From contig NC_016791.1 of NCBI RefSeq assembly GCF_000244875.1, positions 1,175,501-1,239,500 of the forward strand: a stretch of 64,000 nucleotides of DNA. The letters run 5' to 3'. Positions 7,987 through 17,744 of the stretch are shown here, in pieces. The translations under genes were made by a program, and so were the position numbers. The notes below the pieces were generated by a model, which saw only the letters and a list, made by a program, of their open reading frames with translations, had not been told where the DNA came from and ran no database searches. This stretch comes from Clostridium sp. BNL1100 (GTDB taxonomy: Bacteria > Bacillota > Clostridia > Acetivibrionales > DSM-1351). The stretch's first letter is position 1. Each line of letters opens with the position of its first letter.

Positions 7987-9186
7987 ATGGACAGAGTAGT
8001 TTTCCTAGTGGATATGAACGCATTTTTTATTAGCTGTGAAATGTCCAGAAACCCTGTAATAGCCGGTAAACCGGCTGCTGTTGCAGGCAATCCCAAAACA
8101 AGAACGGGGATAATTCTTGCTGCAAACTATGAAGCAAGAAAATTTGGGATTAAAACTACTATGGTTATTCATCAGGCTCTGAAACTTTGTCCTGAAATGT
8201 TGCTTGTTCCACCGGATCACAGGTTCTACGAAAGAAAGTCCATGGAAGTTATGGAAATCCTTGAAAGATTTTCGCCGGTCATAGAACAAAACAGTATAGA
8301 TGAGGCGTGGCTGGATATGTCGGGTACAGAAACACTCTTTGGAAGCCCTATAGAAGCGGCGCAACAGATAATGGATGCAATAAATGACGAGCTGGGCTTA
8401 TGGTGCTCTATAGGAATTTCCCAAAACAAGCTTTTGTCAAAAATAGCATCCGAAATTAAGAAACCAATGGGGATAACAGAACTCTGGCAGAAGGACATTC
8501 ATACAAAATTGTGGCCTTTAAAAGTAACAGACCTGTACGGAATAGGTAAACAGACAGGTCTGAAGCTTAACAATTTGGGGATTAAAACTATAGGCGAACT
8601 GGCAAAATATAATCCACAGGCCTTGGTCAGCTTCTTTGGCAGGCAGGGGCTGGAGCTTCAAAGAATGGCACACGGGCTTGATATGTCTACGGTTACGCCT
8701 CACGTGTCAGGAGAAATGAAGTCCATCGGGCGGTCAACAACACTTGCATCAGATATAACAGATATTGAAGAAGTGAAGACGACATTTATTGAGATGTGCG
8801 AAGAAGTTGGCTATGAAGCCCGGAAAAACAATAAGAAGGGACGTACTATTCAAATAACCATAAAGTATTCGGATTTTAAGACAATAACAAGACAAACAAG
8901 TATAGAGCCTACCTATCTCACAAAAGACATATATGAGACAGGTTTTACTCTCTTGAATAAAAACTGGAACAGCTTGATGCCTGTCCGGCTAATCGGAATA
9001 AGCATTAGTGGCTTTGAAAATGAAGGCCTTTCAGGACAAATGTCACTATTTGATGCAGCTGATTTTTGTGACAATTCATCCCGAAAAGAAGAAAAGCTTG
9101 AAAAAGCCATTGATTCAATAAGAAGTAAATTGGGAACAAACTCCATTGGCAGGGCCATACAAATTAAGAACCCGAAAATAAAGTAA
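7987..9186 (+). CDS. dinB: Y-family DNA polymerase (Pol IV, DinB-like)
   Basis: 399 residues. Such polymerases copy damaged templates with low fidelity. The palm carries FLVDMNAFFISCEM at the N-terminus and the catalytic SIDEAWLDMSG near 103-113; helix-hairpin-helix and little-finger regions follow. A sliding-clamp binding motif QMSLF is seen near 351, close to the C-terminus. No LexA-like operator was found upstream. The stop codon directly abuts the stop of the convergent PilZ gene. Confidence 0.92.
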   Translation: MDRVVFLVDMNAFFISCEMSRNPVIAGKPAAVAGNPKTRTGIILAANYEARKFGIKTTMVIHQALKLCPEMLLVPPDHRFYERKSMEVMEILERFSPVIEQNSIDEAWLDMSGTETLFGSPIEAAQQIMDAINDELGLWCSIGISQNKLLSKIASEIKKPMGITELWQKDIHTKLWPLKVTDLYGIGKQTGLKLNNLGIKTIGELAKYNPQALVSFFGRQGLELQRMAHGLDMSTVTPHVSGEMKSIGRSTTLASDITDIEEVKTTFIEMCEEVGYEARKNNKKGRTIQITIKYSDFKTITRQTSIEPTYLTKDIYETGFTLLNKNWNSLMPVRLIGISISGFENEGLSGQMSLFDAADFCDNSSRKEEKLEKAIDSIRSKLGTNSIGRAIQIKNPKIK

Positions 9187-9897
9187 TTACTTTTTTGATA
9201 ATGGATTGTTTTTCAGCATAAGACGCTGTTTTTGAAAAATGTACTTAGTTAGTGTGCTTGAATCCTGTGGAGAAATATAAACAAAATTCATACCCACTTC
9301 ATGTTTCTTGTTCTCGACACTTATGGAACGGATTACTTGCGCCAGTACCCGTATTTGACCCATGCCTTCAAGGTCTACCAAAATATCTAACATCATACCC
9401 GAATCAACAGAATTATCCATAATCAGGCATAGACCGCTTCCACTGATATTTTTGGTTAACGCAGTTTTAAAATCATTTGAGGATATTTCTTTAAATTCTG
9501 GCTTTCCTCTAGTCGACGAGTGGTCATCAACAGTGACATATTTGCATTCCAGAACTGTATCCAGCCTATAGTTCATTCTTCTCTGGATTTTGGTAAAATC
9601 ACTGGTTACTGACGCATCGAAGGTTTCCAGATGCCCTGATTTTTTATATTCTTTTACAGTGGCATTAAAATGCATCAGCTCTTGTCTCTGATTTAAAAAG
9701 TACACGATGATGTTCAGCCCGGCTGACAGATACTTATAACGGCCCTCACTCATTGGAGCAGCTATAGTTATGTTTTTTGCATCTGCCACATCCAGAAGTT
9801 GACTGATATAACTGGAAGTCTGGGAGGGAAAACTTTTTATGTACTCCGGTATTTCGATTTCTAATTTGGTCCCGATAATAATGTCATTAGCATTCAT
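9187..9897 (-). CDS. PilZ-domain c-di-GMP receptor, YcgR-like
   Basis: 236 residues. The first ~100 residues resemble the YcgR N-terminal domain (IIIGTKLEIEIP at the start). The second half is a PilZ domain with the RxxxR motif in QRRMNYRLD and an NxSxxG motif in NISGSGLCLIMD, the two sites that hold cyclic di-GMP. YcgR-type proteins act as flagellar brakes or similar c-di-GMP outputs. No motility genes are near, so its partner is unknown. It is a single gene, convergent with dinB with zero bases between the stop codons. Confidence 0.85.
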   Translation of the reverse strand: MNANDIIIGTKLEIEIPEYIKSFPSQTSSYISQLLDVADAKNITIAAPMSEGRYKYLSAGLNIIVYFLNQRQELMHFNATVKEYKKSGHLETFDASVTSDFTKIQRRMNYRLDTVLECKYVTVDDHSSTRGKPEFKEISSNDFKTALTKNISGSGLCLIMDNSVDSGMMLDILVDLEGMGQIRVLAQVIRSISVENKKHEVGMNFVYISPQDSSTLTKYIFQKQRLMLKNNPLSKK

Positions 9898-10081
9898 TAG
9901 AATTCTCCATAATAATTCATATTAAATTTTATATCTGATATTTTTATTATATTCTAATTATTATAAATTTTAAACTGCTAAATGAATGATTTTCCGGAGC
10001 AGTGGACATGGTATTAAATGTGAGATATAATTATCACTGGCATTATGGGTGCATAATTTTATAATAGCGGAAGTGATGGAT

Positions 10082-10873
10082 ATGAAGAGTTATTTTACAG
10101 GAAACAGATATGAAACTACAGGGAATAAGAGAAATATATTTGACAAGCTTTTTCTGAATACCAGATGGTATTTTGTTTACGGCTATGCAAAAGTAGTTTT
10201 AAAGGGAAGGAACCTTGCAGTAAAGAATAAGTACGATTCAGAAAAATGGGCGGCTTCCAGTTATAAAATATTAGAATGTATTGAAAAGAGCGGCGGCAAA
10301 CTATTTATTGAGGGTTTGGATAATATTTCAAAGTCAGATGGACCTGTTGTGTTTGTCAGTAATCACATGAGTACATTGGAAACCTTTGTATTTCCTTGTA
10401 TAATTGTACCGTTAAAGGAAGTTACCTATGTTGTAAAGGATTCTCTTGTATCAATGCCGATATTCGGGTCTATTATGCGAAGCAGAAACCCTATAGTAGT
10501 ATCCAGAAAGAACTCAAGGCAGGATTTACTCAATGTAATAAACAAAGGAAAGGAAATACTTGCTGAGGGAAGGTCTATTGTTTTATTCCCTGAAGGAACA
10601 AGGCAGGAGCAATTCAATCCGGAAAAGTTTAATTCATTGGGTATAAAGCTTGCAAAAGAGGCTGGCGTACCCGTGATACCTGTTGCAATAAAAACCGATT
10701 TCTGGGGAAATGGCAAGCTAATAAAGGACATTGGACCAATCCGCAGAAAAGAACCGGTATGTATGTCTTTTGGCGAACCCATAACCATAACCGGAAATGG
10801 TAAGGCAGAACATAAGCAGGTTATAGAGTTTATAACCAATAAAATAAATGAATTTAAAAATATCAAAATTTGA
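10082..10873 (+). CDS. PlsC-like 1-acylglycerol-3-phosphate acyltransferase
   Basis: 263 residues. The acyltransferase domain shows VSNHMSTLETFVFP, the catalytic histidine motif, and FPEGTRQEQF, the glycerol-phosphate binding motif, then VPVIPVAIKT. The usual HxxxxD motif reads HxxxxE here. The role is probably acylation of lysophosphatidate or another lysolipid at the membrane. The start is uncertain: the ATG at 10082 has GGAAG eight bases ahead; an ATG at 10076 and a GTG at 10049 are possible but have no good site. A TATAAT lies at 10060-10065. Confidence 0.82.
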   Translation: MKSYFTGNRYETTGNKRNIFDKLFLNTRWYFVYGYAKVVLKGRNLAVKNKYDSEKWAASSYKILECIEKSGGKLFIEGLDNISKSDGPVVFVSNHMSTLETFVFPCIIVPLKEVTYVVKDSLVSMPIFGSIMRSRNPIVVSRKNSRQDLLNVINKGKEILAEGRSIVLFPEGTRQEQFNPEKFNSLGIKLAKEAGVPVIPVAIKTDFWGNGKLIKDIGPIRRKEPVCMSFGEPITITGNGKAEHKQVIEFITNKINEFKNIKI

Positions 10874-10936
10874 AAAAAATTCTCATTTTAGTCTTGTAAA
10901 ATAAATTACTTCCTAGTAAAATAATATAATGAGATT

Positions 10937-11012
10937 CGGGGTGTGGCTCAGTTGGTAGAGCGCGACGTTCGGGACGTTGAGGCCGCTGGTTCAAGTCCAG
11001 TCACTCCGACCA
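10937..11012 (+). tRNA. tRNA-Pro (CGG)
   Basis: A full cloverleaf of 76 bases with encoded CCA. The acceptor arms CGGGGTG and CACTCCG pair with one G-U, the anticodon loop is TTCGGGA giving anticodon CGG, and the T-arm reads GCTGG-TTCAAGT-CCAGT. Confidence 0.95.
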
Positions 11013-11014
11013 CA

Positions 11015-11049
11015 AAAGGACTTGCTGATGTAGTTGGCAAGTCTTTTTA
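11015..11049 (+). terminator. Terminator after tRNA-Pro
   Basis: AAAGGACTTGC (11015-11025) pairs with GCAAGTCTTTT (11037-11047) across an 11-base loop. It probably also serves the ABC transporter gene arriving on the other strand. Confidence 0.75.
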
Positions 11050-11053
11050 TATT

Positions 11054-13408
11054 TTATTCACTCCTTAGTGCTTCCACCGCATCTTTTCTGGAAGCCATCT
11101 TAGCAGGAATATGTCCTCCGAGTATGGTAAGAACTGTACTTAGCAAAACAAGCAGTAATGCATGAATTATTTGCAACTGGGCCACACCTTTGAGCTCCGT
11201 CATATTGTATATAATCTTATTGATAGGTATAGTCAATAGCCATGCAATTACTATACCAAGGACTCCGGAGAATACCCCTATAATGCAGGTTTCAGCATCA
11301 AATACCCGGGCAATATCCCTTTTTCTTGCACCCAATGAACGCAGTATGCCTATTTCTTTTGTACGTTCAAGCACTGATGTGTAAGTGATAATACTTATCA
11401 TTATTAGGCTTACTACAAGAGAAATGGACGCAAAGGCTAAAAGTACGATGGTAATACCATGCATAATTCCTCCTGTCATCTGAGACATTGTTCCGGCAAG
11501 GTCCGTATAAAATATCTTATCAACCAGAGGTTTGCCTTCATTATATGCATCCAGATAAGCCGTAACAGCATCCTTATCACTGAAATTGTCAGGATAAACC
11601 ATTATCATAAATGGAGAGGCAGTTCCGCCCAGATAGGCAAGAAACATGGATTTTTCGATTTTATCCATATCCTGCATGGTAATGACATTTTTACTGCTGT
11701 CCTCCTGCTCCTTTACGATGTCGGAATCTTTTGAGTTGTTTATTACCAACTGGGTTAGCTTATCACTATATGCAATTCCGGGAGCAAGAATTCCGATTTT
11801 AACATTTGGCTTTTTTCTGACTACCCCTGTAATAGTAACGGGAATACTGTTTTTAGAAGAATACATGGCTTCATAATTATCACCCGGAAGGTACGTGCCG
11901 AACTCGGTTTTAACATAGTAATCATTGTTTGATACTATCTTAAACTGGGTACCTACAATGTTATCAAAATTTATAGATTTCCTATTGTCAGTTAGAAAGC
12001 CCATTCCTTTTAGTATAGTATAGTTTATCCGGTTTTTAGAATCTACTACAAGTACCATATCAGTAGGCTTATCGGGGTATTTACCTGCCATGAGCTCATA
12101 ATTTTTCGAAAGATATGATGGGTCATTTTTTTTTAATTGCTGGGGGTATGAAGAGAGACCGACTCCTTCCATACTGGACGTGTTTGCTTTTTCCTTCATG
12201 GCTTCCATTGGGTTAAACAGCGTTACAGGCGAGGCCTTTCCGTTAATTTTCCGCACCAGATTGATGCCTACTATTCGGGCATAGCCTATACTGTTACAGA
12301 TTTTAGGATCAATTTTACTGATGTATTCCAGATATTCCTCGGTAAAAATATTTCTATGATTAAATTTGCTTTTTGACGAATCGTATAGATATACCTTGTC
12401 TGAATCAGCGTATTCAGCAGTTCCGATGTTTGTTTTCTTTGTGTCGCTTTTGAATGATTTTATATTTTCCGAATTCATATGTGAAGGAGTTTGCGTCAGT
12501 ATTATAGGAAATTCAGCGAGGGCATCACTCTGAAATTTATCAATCTGCTTCTTGAACCCTGTAGATAAGCTCAGAATAACCGCTATACCAATGATTCCAA
12601 TACTTGAAGCCAATGAGGTAAGAAAAGCTCTCCATTTTTTTGTCTTAATATTGTTAAATGACAGTTTAAGGGCCGTAAAAAAGCTCATGCTGGTTTTCTT
12701 CAAATGAAATACCGCTGACACCTGAAGAGGCTCACAGGGATTACTGTCGGAAATAATTTTGCCGTCTTTAAAATTAATGATTCTGTCGGCATATTTTTCA
12801 GCAATGGCTGGATTGTGTGTTACCATAATAACCAGACGATTGTGAGATATATTTTTTATTAAATCCATGATTTGAATACTTGTAGCTGAATCTAGAGCAC
12901 CCGTAGGTTCATCGCATAATAGAATTTCAGGATCATTGGCAAGGGCTCTGGCAATTGCCACACGCTGCATTTGACCACCTGATAGTTGGTTTGGTTTTTT
13001 ATGAAGATGTTCCTTGAGGCCAACCTCATTCAATACGTCTAGAGACTTTTTCCTCTTTTCTTCCTGGGAAATTCCACTGAGGGTCATACCCAGTTCCACA
13101 TTATCAATAATACTTAGATGGTTAATCAGGTTGTAACTCTGAAATACAAAGCCTATGGAATTATTTCGGTATGCGTCCCATTCTTTTTCCGTAAAATGAG
13201 ATGTTTTTTTACCGCTTATACTCATTTCACCTGAATCGTATCTGTCAAGCCCTCCGAGAATATTTAAAAAAGTTGTTTTACCTGACCCGCTTGTGCCCAA
13301 AATTGCAACGAACTCTTTTTTTCGAAAGCACACACTTATTTCAGACAGTGCTATAGTGTCCACATTTCCCACGTGATAGGTTTTACTGATATTATTTAAT
13401 TCCAGCAT
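11054..13408 (-). CDS. MacB-like ABC transporter, ATPase-permease fusion
   Basis: 784 residues. Residues 1-225 are an ABC ATPase of the LolD/MacB class: Walker A GTSGSGKT (38-45), signature LSGGQ (142-146), Walker B LLCDEP (163-168) and a VMVTHN-type switch region. A first membrane segment follows near 262-285 (SSIGIIGIAVILSLSTGF), then a large outside domain, then three membrane segments with the FtsX pattern near 650-770 (LERTKEIGILRSLGARK). Such type VII transporters work as mechanotransducers that move or detach peptides or lipids at the outer face. No two-component system adjoins it to hint at a peptide antibiotic. Single gene. Confidence 0.88.
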   Translation of the reverse strand: MLELNNISKTYHVGNVDTIALSEISVCFRKKEFVAILGTSGSGKTTFLNILGGLDRYDSGEMSISGKKTSHFTEKEWDAYRNNSIGFVFQSYNLINHLSIIDNVELGMTLSGISQEEKRKKSLDVLNEVGLKEHLHKKPNQLSGGQMQRVAIARALANDPEILLCDEPTGALDSATSIQIMDLIKNISHNRLVIMVTHNPAIAEKYADRIINFKDGKIISDSNPCEPLQVSAVFHLKKTSMSFFTALKLSFNNIKTKKWRAFLTSLASSIGIIGIAVILSLSTGFKKQIDKFQSDALAEFPIILTQTPSHMNSENIKSFKSDTKKTNIGTAEYADSDKVYLYDSSKSKFNHRNIFTEEYLEYISKIDPKICNSIGYARIVGINLVRKINGKASPVTLFNPMEAMKEKANTSSMEGVGLSSYPQQLKKNDPSYLSKNYELMAGKYPDKPTDMVLVVDSKNRINYTILKGMGFLTDNRKSINFDNIVGTQFKIVSNNDYYVKTEFGTYLPGDNYEAMYSSKNSIPVTITGVVRKKPNVKIGILAPGIAYSDKLTQLVINNSKDSDIVKEQEDSSKNVITMQDMDKIEKSMFLAYLGGTASPFMIMVYPDNFSDKDAVTAYLDAYNEGKPLVDKIFYTDLAGTMSQMTGGIMHGITIVLLAFASISLVVSLIMISIITYTSVLERTKEIGILRSLGARKRDIARVFDAETCIIGVFSGVLGIVIAWLLTIPINKIIYNMTELKGVAQLQIIHALLLVLLSTVLTILGGHIPAKMASRKDAVEALRSE

Positions 13409-13696
13409 AAATCTTTTGCTCCGATTTTCTAAAAATACTTATGATGTATAAGAGTATTTTGGTCTATCGCTGAAAAGATATTCAGTAAAATTTTAACGGA
13501 ATAATAATAAATTCTTATTATTGTATAAATACTATAAAAGAATTGTTAAAAATGTATTACCATATGTACTATGTTCTGCTATAATATTTTTTGGTACTCG
13601 AAAGATTATTTTGGTAAAAATCGGCTTTTAGCTGTATTTAATAACCGAGTTCTTTTTTTTTGCTATTTATAAATATTAGATATATCGGAGGAAAAA
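13409..13696. other. 288-base divergent intergenic region
   Basis: AT-rich region between the ABC transporter (minus) and the radical SAM gene (plus). A TATAAT at 13580-13585 may be the -10 of the plus-strand gene but has no good -35 partner. A run of eight T near 13650 is not preceded by a convincing stem. Nothing else was seen. Confidence 0.4.
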
Positions 13697-15541
13697 ATGA
13701 GTGTTAATCTGTCGGATGCGTTATTGAAGAGTGTTGAGAAACCATCTAGATATACCGGTAATGAATGGAACAGCGTCATAAAAGACCCTAAAAGTGTTGA
13801 TATACGTTTCGCATTTTGTTTTCCCGACTCTTACGAAGTAGGCATGTCCCATCTGGGTATGAAAATACTATACCATTTGTTAAATGAAAGAAATGACTGC
13901 TATTGTGAAAGAGTATTTGCTCCATGGACGGATATGGAAGAAAAAATGAGACAGAACAATATTCCGCTTTATGGACTTGAATCTAAAGACCCAATCAGGG
14001 ATTTTGATTTTGTAGGCTTTACACTTCAATATGAAATGAGCTTTACAAATATAATAAATATGCTTGATTTGGCAGGTATACCTCTGACCTCGGACAAAAG
14101 AAGTGACAGTGATTCATTTGTTTGTGCAGGAGGCCCCTGCGCATATAATCCTGAACCATTGGCTGACATAATCGACTTTTTTATGATGGGCGAAGGCGAA
14201 GAAATAATCAATGAAGTAATGGATGCATATGCAAAATGGAAGGGAACAGGACGTTCAAGACAGGAATTCCTTGAAGATATAGTCAAAATAGAAGGTATAT
14301 ATGTCCCGGCATTTTATGACGTTTCATATAATGAGGACGGTACTATAAGAAGCTTTGAGCCTAAAAAGCCGGATTATCCCGTAAAAATAAAAAAGAGGAT
14401 AATTAAAGATATGGACAAGGCATATTTTCCTGAAAAAATAATAGTTCCATATACTGATATAGTACATGACAGAATAATGCTTGAGGTATTCAGAGGTTGT
14501 ACAAGAGGATGCAGATTCTGTCAGGCAGGATTTATATACAGACCCGTACGTGAAAAGAGTCACAAGAGATTGCTTGAGCTGGCCAACAAGCTTGAGGAAA
14601 GCTCAGGCTATGAGGAAATTTCCCTGACCTCACTTAGTACAAGTGATTATACGGAGCTTCACGAACTGACAACAGGATTGCTTGATGAAATGGAAGAGAA
14701 AAAAGTAAATTTATCTCTGCCTTCATTAAGAATTGACTCATTCTCACTGGATTTAATGGAAAAAGCCCAGAAGGTAAGGAAAAGCGGACTTACATTTGCT
14801 CCGGAAGCAGGAACCCAGAGACTAAGAGATGTAATCAACAAGGGTGTAACGGAAGAGGATTTGTTAAACGCTGTATCTATGGCATTTAATGGTGGCTGGA
14901 ACGGTGTGAAACTGTATTTTATGCTTGGACTTCCTACAGAAACCATGGAAGATGTTGAAGGAATTGCTGATCTGGCTTATAAGGTAGTAAATGCTTATAA
15001 AAACGTTCCAAGGGAAAAGAAAGGAAAATTCCTCAATGTTACTGTGAGTACATCTTCCTTTGTACCAAAGGCCTTTACGCCATTCCAATGGGAGCCACAA
15101 GACAGCAGGGAAAATCTCAATGAAAAGCAGATGCTTTTAAAAAGTAAGATTCGTTCCAAACAGGTAACCTATAACTATCATGAAAATAGACTCAGCCTTC
15201 TGGAAGCCGTGTTTGCCAGAGGAGACAGAAGGACCTGCAAGGTGCTGCTGAAAGCTTGGGAAATGGGCTGCAAATTTGACAGCTGGGGTGAGCACTTTAA
15301 ATTTGATGTATGGATGAAAGCCTTTGAAGAATGTGGGGTGGATCCATATTTTTATGCAACACGCAAAAGAGATTATGAGGAACTGCTGCCTTGGGATCAT
15401 ATTGATATAGGAGTTTCCAAAAAATATCTTATAAACGAATCGAAAAAGGCACTGGAAGAAAAAATTACGCCCAATTGCCGTGTAAACTGCGGCGGCTGCG
15501 GTGCTACAATATTTGATAGTGGTATTTGTGGAGGTAATTAA
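13697..15541 (+). CDS. B12-binding-like radical SAM protein (TIGR03960 type)
   Basis: 614 residues. The N-terminal ~190 residues look like the cobalamin-binding-like domain of this family (FCFPDSYEVGMSHLGMKILY), but no DxHxxG motif is seen. The radical SAM core has CTRGCRFC (268-275), which holds the 4Fe-4S cluster. The tail has a cysteine-rich end (CRVNCGGCGATIFDSGICGG). The reaction is not established. In clostridia this gene is regularly followed by a DUF2344 partner, rng and rplU, as here, suggesting a role in ribosome or RNA modification; that is inference. Confidence 0.87.
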   Translation: MSVNLSDALLKSVEKPSRYTGNEWNSVIKDPKSVDIRFAFCFPDSYEVGMSHLGMKILYHLLNERNDCYCERVFAPWTDMEEKMRQNNIPLYGLESKDPIRDFDFVGFTLQYEMSFTNIINMLDLAGIPLTSDKRSDSDSFVCAGGPCAYNPEPLADIIDFFMMGEGEEIINEVMDAYAKWKGTGRSRQEFLEDIVKIEGIYVPAFYDVSYNEDGTIRSFEPKKPDYPVKIKKRIIKDMDKAYFPEKIIVPYTDIVHDRIMLEVFRGCTRGCRFCQAGFIYRPVREKSHKRLLELANKLEESSGYEEISLTSLSTSDYTELHELTTGLLDEMEEKKVNLSLPSLRIDSFSLDLMEKAQKVRKSGLTFAPEAGTQRLRDVINKGVTEEDLLNAVSMAFNGGWNGVKLYFMLGLPTETMEDVEGIADLAYKVVNAYKNVPREKKGKFLNVTVSTSSFVPKAFTPFQWEPQDSRENLNEKQMLLKSKIRSKQVTYNYHENRLSLLEAVFARGDRRTCKVLLKAWEMGCKFDSWGEHFKFDVWMKAFEECGVDPYFYATRKRDYEELLPWDHIDIGVSKKYLINESKKALEEKITPNCRVNCGGCGATIFDSGICGGN

Positions 15542-15542
15542 A

Positions 15543-16250
15543 TTGACTATTATACGTGTAAAGTTCAGACGTGGCGATGAAGTCAAATTCATTTCTCACC
15601 TTGACCTAATGAAGGTATTTGAAAGAGCCATAAGAAGGGCAAGACTTCCCATAGCCTATTCTCAGGGCTTTAATCCTCACCCGGGTATGGTTTTTGGTCT
15701 GCCCTTGGGAGTTGGAGTTACAAGTGAAGCAGAGTACGGTGATTTCGAAATTACCGATGATGAAATGTCAGCACAGGAATTTGCGGACAGACTAAATTTA
15801 CAGCTCCCTAAAGGAATGGAGGTTTTAGCTGCCAAAAAGAAGGTGTCAAAGCAAAATATAATGGCTACTATAGCTGCATCTGAGTATATTGTAATTGTGG
15901 GTACTCCGGCAGAATGTAACCAAAAGACTCTGAAGACGGCTATTGACAAATATTTATCACAAAAAGAAATTGTCGTTAAGAAAAGAACAAAAAATGGTGT
16001 AAAGGATACAGATATCAGAGACATGATATTTGATTTAAATTTCGAGCTTCAGCCTTTTGGTACCTTCAACATAATTAGATTTACCGCTCTTGTCAGTGCC
16101 GGAAGTAAAGCGAATTTAAAGCCCGACCTTCTGATTGAGTCTCTGTGCGGATATCTTGGAATTGAATACGAGATTGACAGGATTCACAGAACAAAGCTTT
16201 TTGTAAGGTCTCAGGATCAGCTTCTGGACCCTATGGAAGAAGTAGTTTGA
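15543..16250 (+). CDS. Radical SAM-associated DUF2344 protein (TIGR03936 type)
   Basis: 235 residues from TTG at 15543, which sits 7 bases after GGAGGT (15530-15535). Upstream in-frame codons overlap the previous gene and have no binding site. Motifs are VKFISHLDLMKVFERAIRRA and SQGFNPHPGMVFGLPLGVG. The family is always found beside, or fused to, the TIGR03960 radical SAM protein and is presumed to be its partner or substrate-binding subunit. The gap to the upstream stop is one base, so the two are tightly coupled. Confidence 0.87.
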   Translation: MTIIRVKFRRGDEVKFISHLDLMKVFERAIRRARLPIAYSQGFNPHPGMVFGLPLGVGVTSEAEYGDFEITDDEMSAQEFADRLNLQLPKGMEVLAAKKKVSKQNIMATIAASEYIVIVGTPAECNQKTLKTAIDKYLSQKEIVVKKRTKNGVKDTDIRDMIFDLNFELQPFGTFNIIRFTALVSAGSKANLKPDLLIESLCGYLGIEYEIDRIHRTKLFVRSQDQLLDPMEEVV

Positions 16251-16259
16251 GGTGATTAG

Positions 16260-17744
16260 ATGGTTAATGAGATTATAGTAGATGTTAGTCCGGGTGAAAT
16301 AAGAGTTGGTATTCTGGAAGATAAGGAACTGGCTGAGATTCATATAGAAAGAACAAATCATCAGGGGCTTGTGGGTAACATATACAGGGGAAAAGTAAGC
16401 AGTGTGCTTCCGGGTATGCAGGCCGCCTTTATCGATATCGGATATGAAAAAAACGCATTTTTGTATGTGGGTGATGCCATTCCCAAAAAAGAATATTCCG
16501 ATGATGAAACAGAGGTTTCCAGTAACTACGAAGAATATAATATTACCGATATCCTCAAAGTAGGACAGGAGATAACGGTGCAGGTTATAAAAGAACCTAT
16601 TGGCACAAAGGGCCCTAGGGTTTCAACGCATATAACTTTACCTGGAAGAAACCTTGTTTTGCTGCCAAATGCAGATTATATAGGGATATCCCGAAGGATT
16701 GAAAACGATGCGGAAAGGCAGAAGCTAAAGAAAATAGCCGAAAAACTAAAGCCGCAAAACATGGGGTTAATTGTTAGAACCGTTTCTGAGGGAAAAGAAG
16801 AATCTGACTTTGTAGAGGATGTTTCTTTCCTTTTGAAGCTTTGGGCAAAAATAAAGGAAAGTGAAAATAAAGGCCCTGTACCAAGGTGTATCCACAAAGA
16901 TATAAACCTTATATACAGGTCAGTCAGAGATTTGTTCACATGGGATGTAAATAAATTTATTATAAACAATGAGAAAGAGTACTTAAAAGTACTTGAACTT
17001 GTTGAAATGATATCCCCACTCCTCAAAAGCAGAGTAGAACTGTTTCAGAAGGATTACAAGATTTTTGATTACTACCAGATAGAAACGAAAATTGAGCGTG
17101 CTCTATCCAGAAAGGTATGGCTAAAATGCGGTGGGTATATAATTATCGACAAAACCGAGGCTCTCACTGTAATTGATGTCAATACAGGCAAGTTTGTAGG
17201 AGAGAGTAATCTCGAGGAAACAGTACTTAAAACTAATGTTGAAGCAACAAGAGAGATAGCAAAACAGCTTCGACTTAGAGACATTGGCGGTATTGTAATA
17301 ATAGATTTTATTGACATGAACAACCCCGAACATCAGCAACTGGTATTGGATTCTCTTAAACATAGCTTAAAGAGTGATAGAACAAAGACAATAGTACTGG
17401 GTATGACAGAGCTTGGCTTGGTTGAGATGACCAGAAAAAAGATAAGGCAGGAGCTGTCAACCGTTATGAGCTGTGATTGTCCTGTATGCGATGGAGCAGG
17501 AAGAGTTTATACCGGGGAAACCAATGCTATGAATATACTCAGGGAGGTAAGGGAGCATATGAATTGTACATCTGCAAAGAAATTTAAGCTGGAAGTACAC
17601 CCTACCGTAGCTCCTGTAATTGAAGATAATATCGAAAGACTCTCAAAGGAATTTGTGGAGAATAAGGATAAAAAAGTAAAGGTTACTGCCGTCAATGATA
17701 TAAGACCCGCAGGCTATAGAATTAAAGACATTGACATGGATTAG
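16260..17744 (+). CDS. rng: Ribonuclease E/G
   Basis: 494 residues, the RNase G size. It is an endonuclease for rRNA maturation and mRNA decay. An S1 domain covers about 36-125 (GNIYRGKVSSVLPGMQAAFI). The catalytic acids lie in VIDVNTGKFVG (about 305) and IIDFIDM (about 347-353), and the zinc-link cysteines in CDCPVCDGAGR (about 405-415). GAGGTG precedes the ATG. It lies 9 bases behind the DUF2344 gene and ahead of the L21 leader. Confidence 0.95.
   Translation: MVNEIIVDVSPGEIRVGILEDKELAEIHIERTNHQGLVGNIYRGKVSSVLPGMQAAFIDIGYEKNAFLYVGDAIPKKEYSDDETEVSSNYEEYNITDILKVGQEITVQVIKEPIGTKGPRVSTHITLPGRNLVLLPNADYIGISRRIENDAERQKLKKIAEKLKPQNMGLIVRTVSEGKEESDFVEDVSFLLKLWAKIKESENKGPVPRCIHKDINLIYRSVRDLFTWDVNKFIINNEKEYLKVLELVEMISPLLKSRVELFQKDYKIFDYYQIETKIERALSRKVWLKCGGYIIIDKTEALTVIDVNTGKFVGESNLEETVLKTNVEATREIAKQLRLRDIGGIVIIDFIDMNNPEHQQLVLDSLKHSLKSDRTKTIVLGMTELGLVEMTRKKIRQELSTVMSCDCPVCDGAGRVYTGETNAMNILREVREHMNCTSAKKFKLEVHPTVAPVIEDNIERLSKEFVENKDKKVKVTAVNDIRPAGYRIKDIDMD

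Noticed and set aside
13640-13665. T-run before the radical SAM gene as a terminator or riboswitch end
   Set aside because: No stem longer than four pairs could be found before the T-run.
15137-15592. 151-codon minus-strand frame over the radical SAM gene end
   Set aside because: Shadow of a strongly conserved coding region; no binding site.
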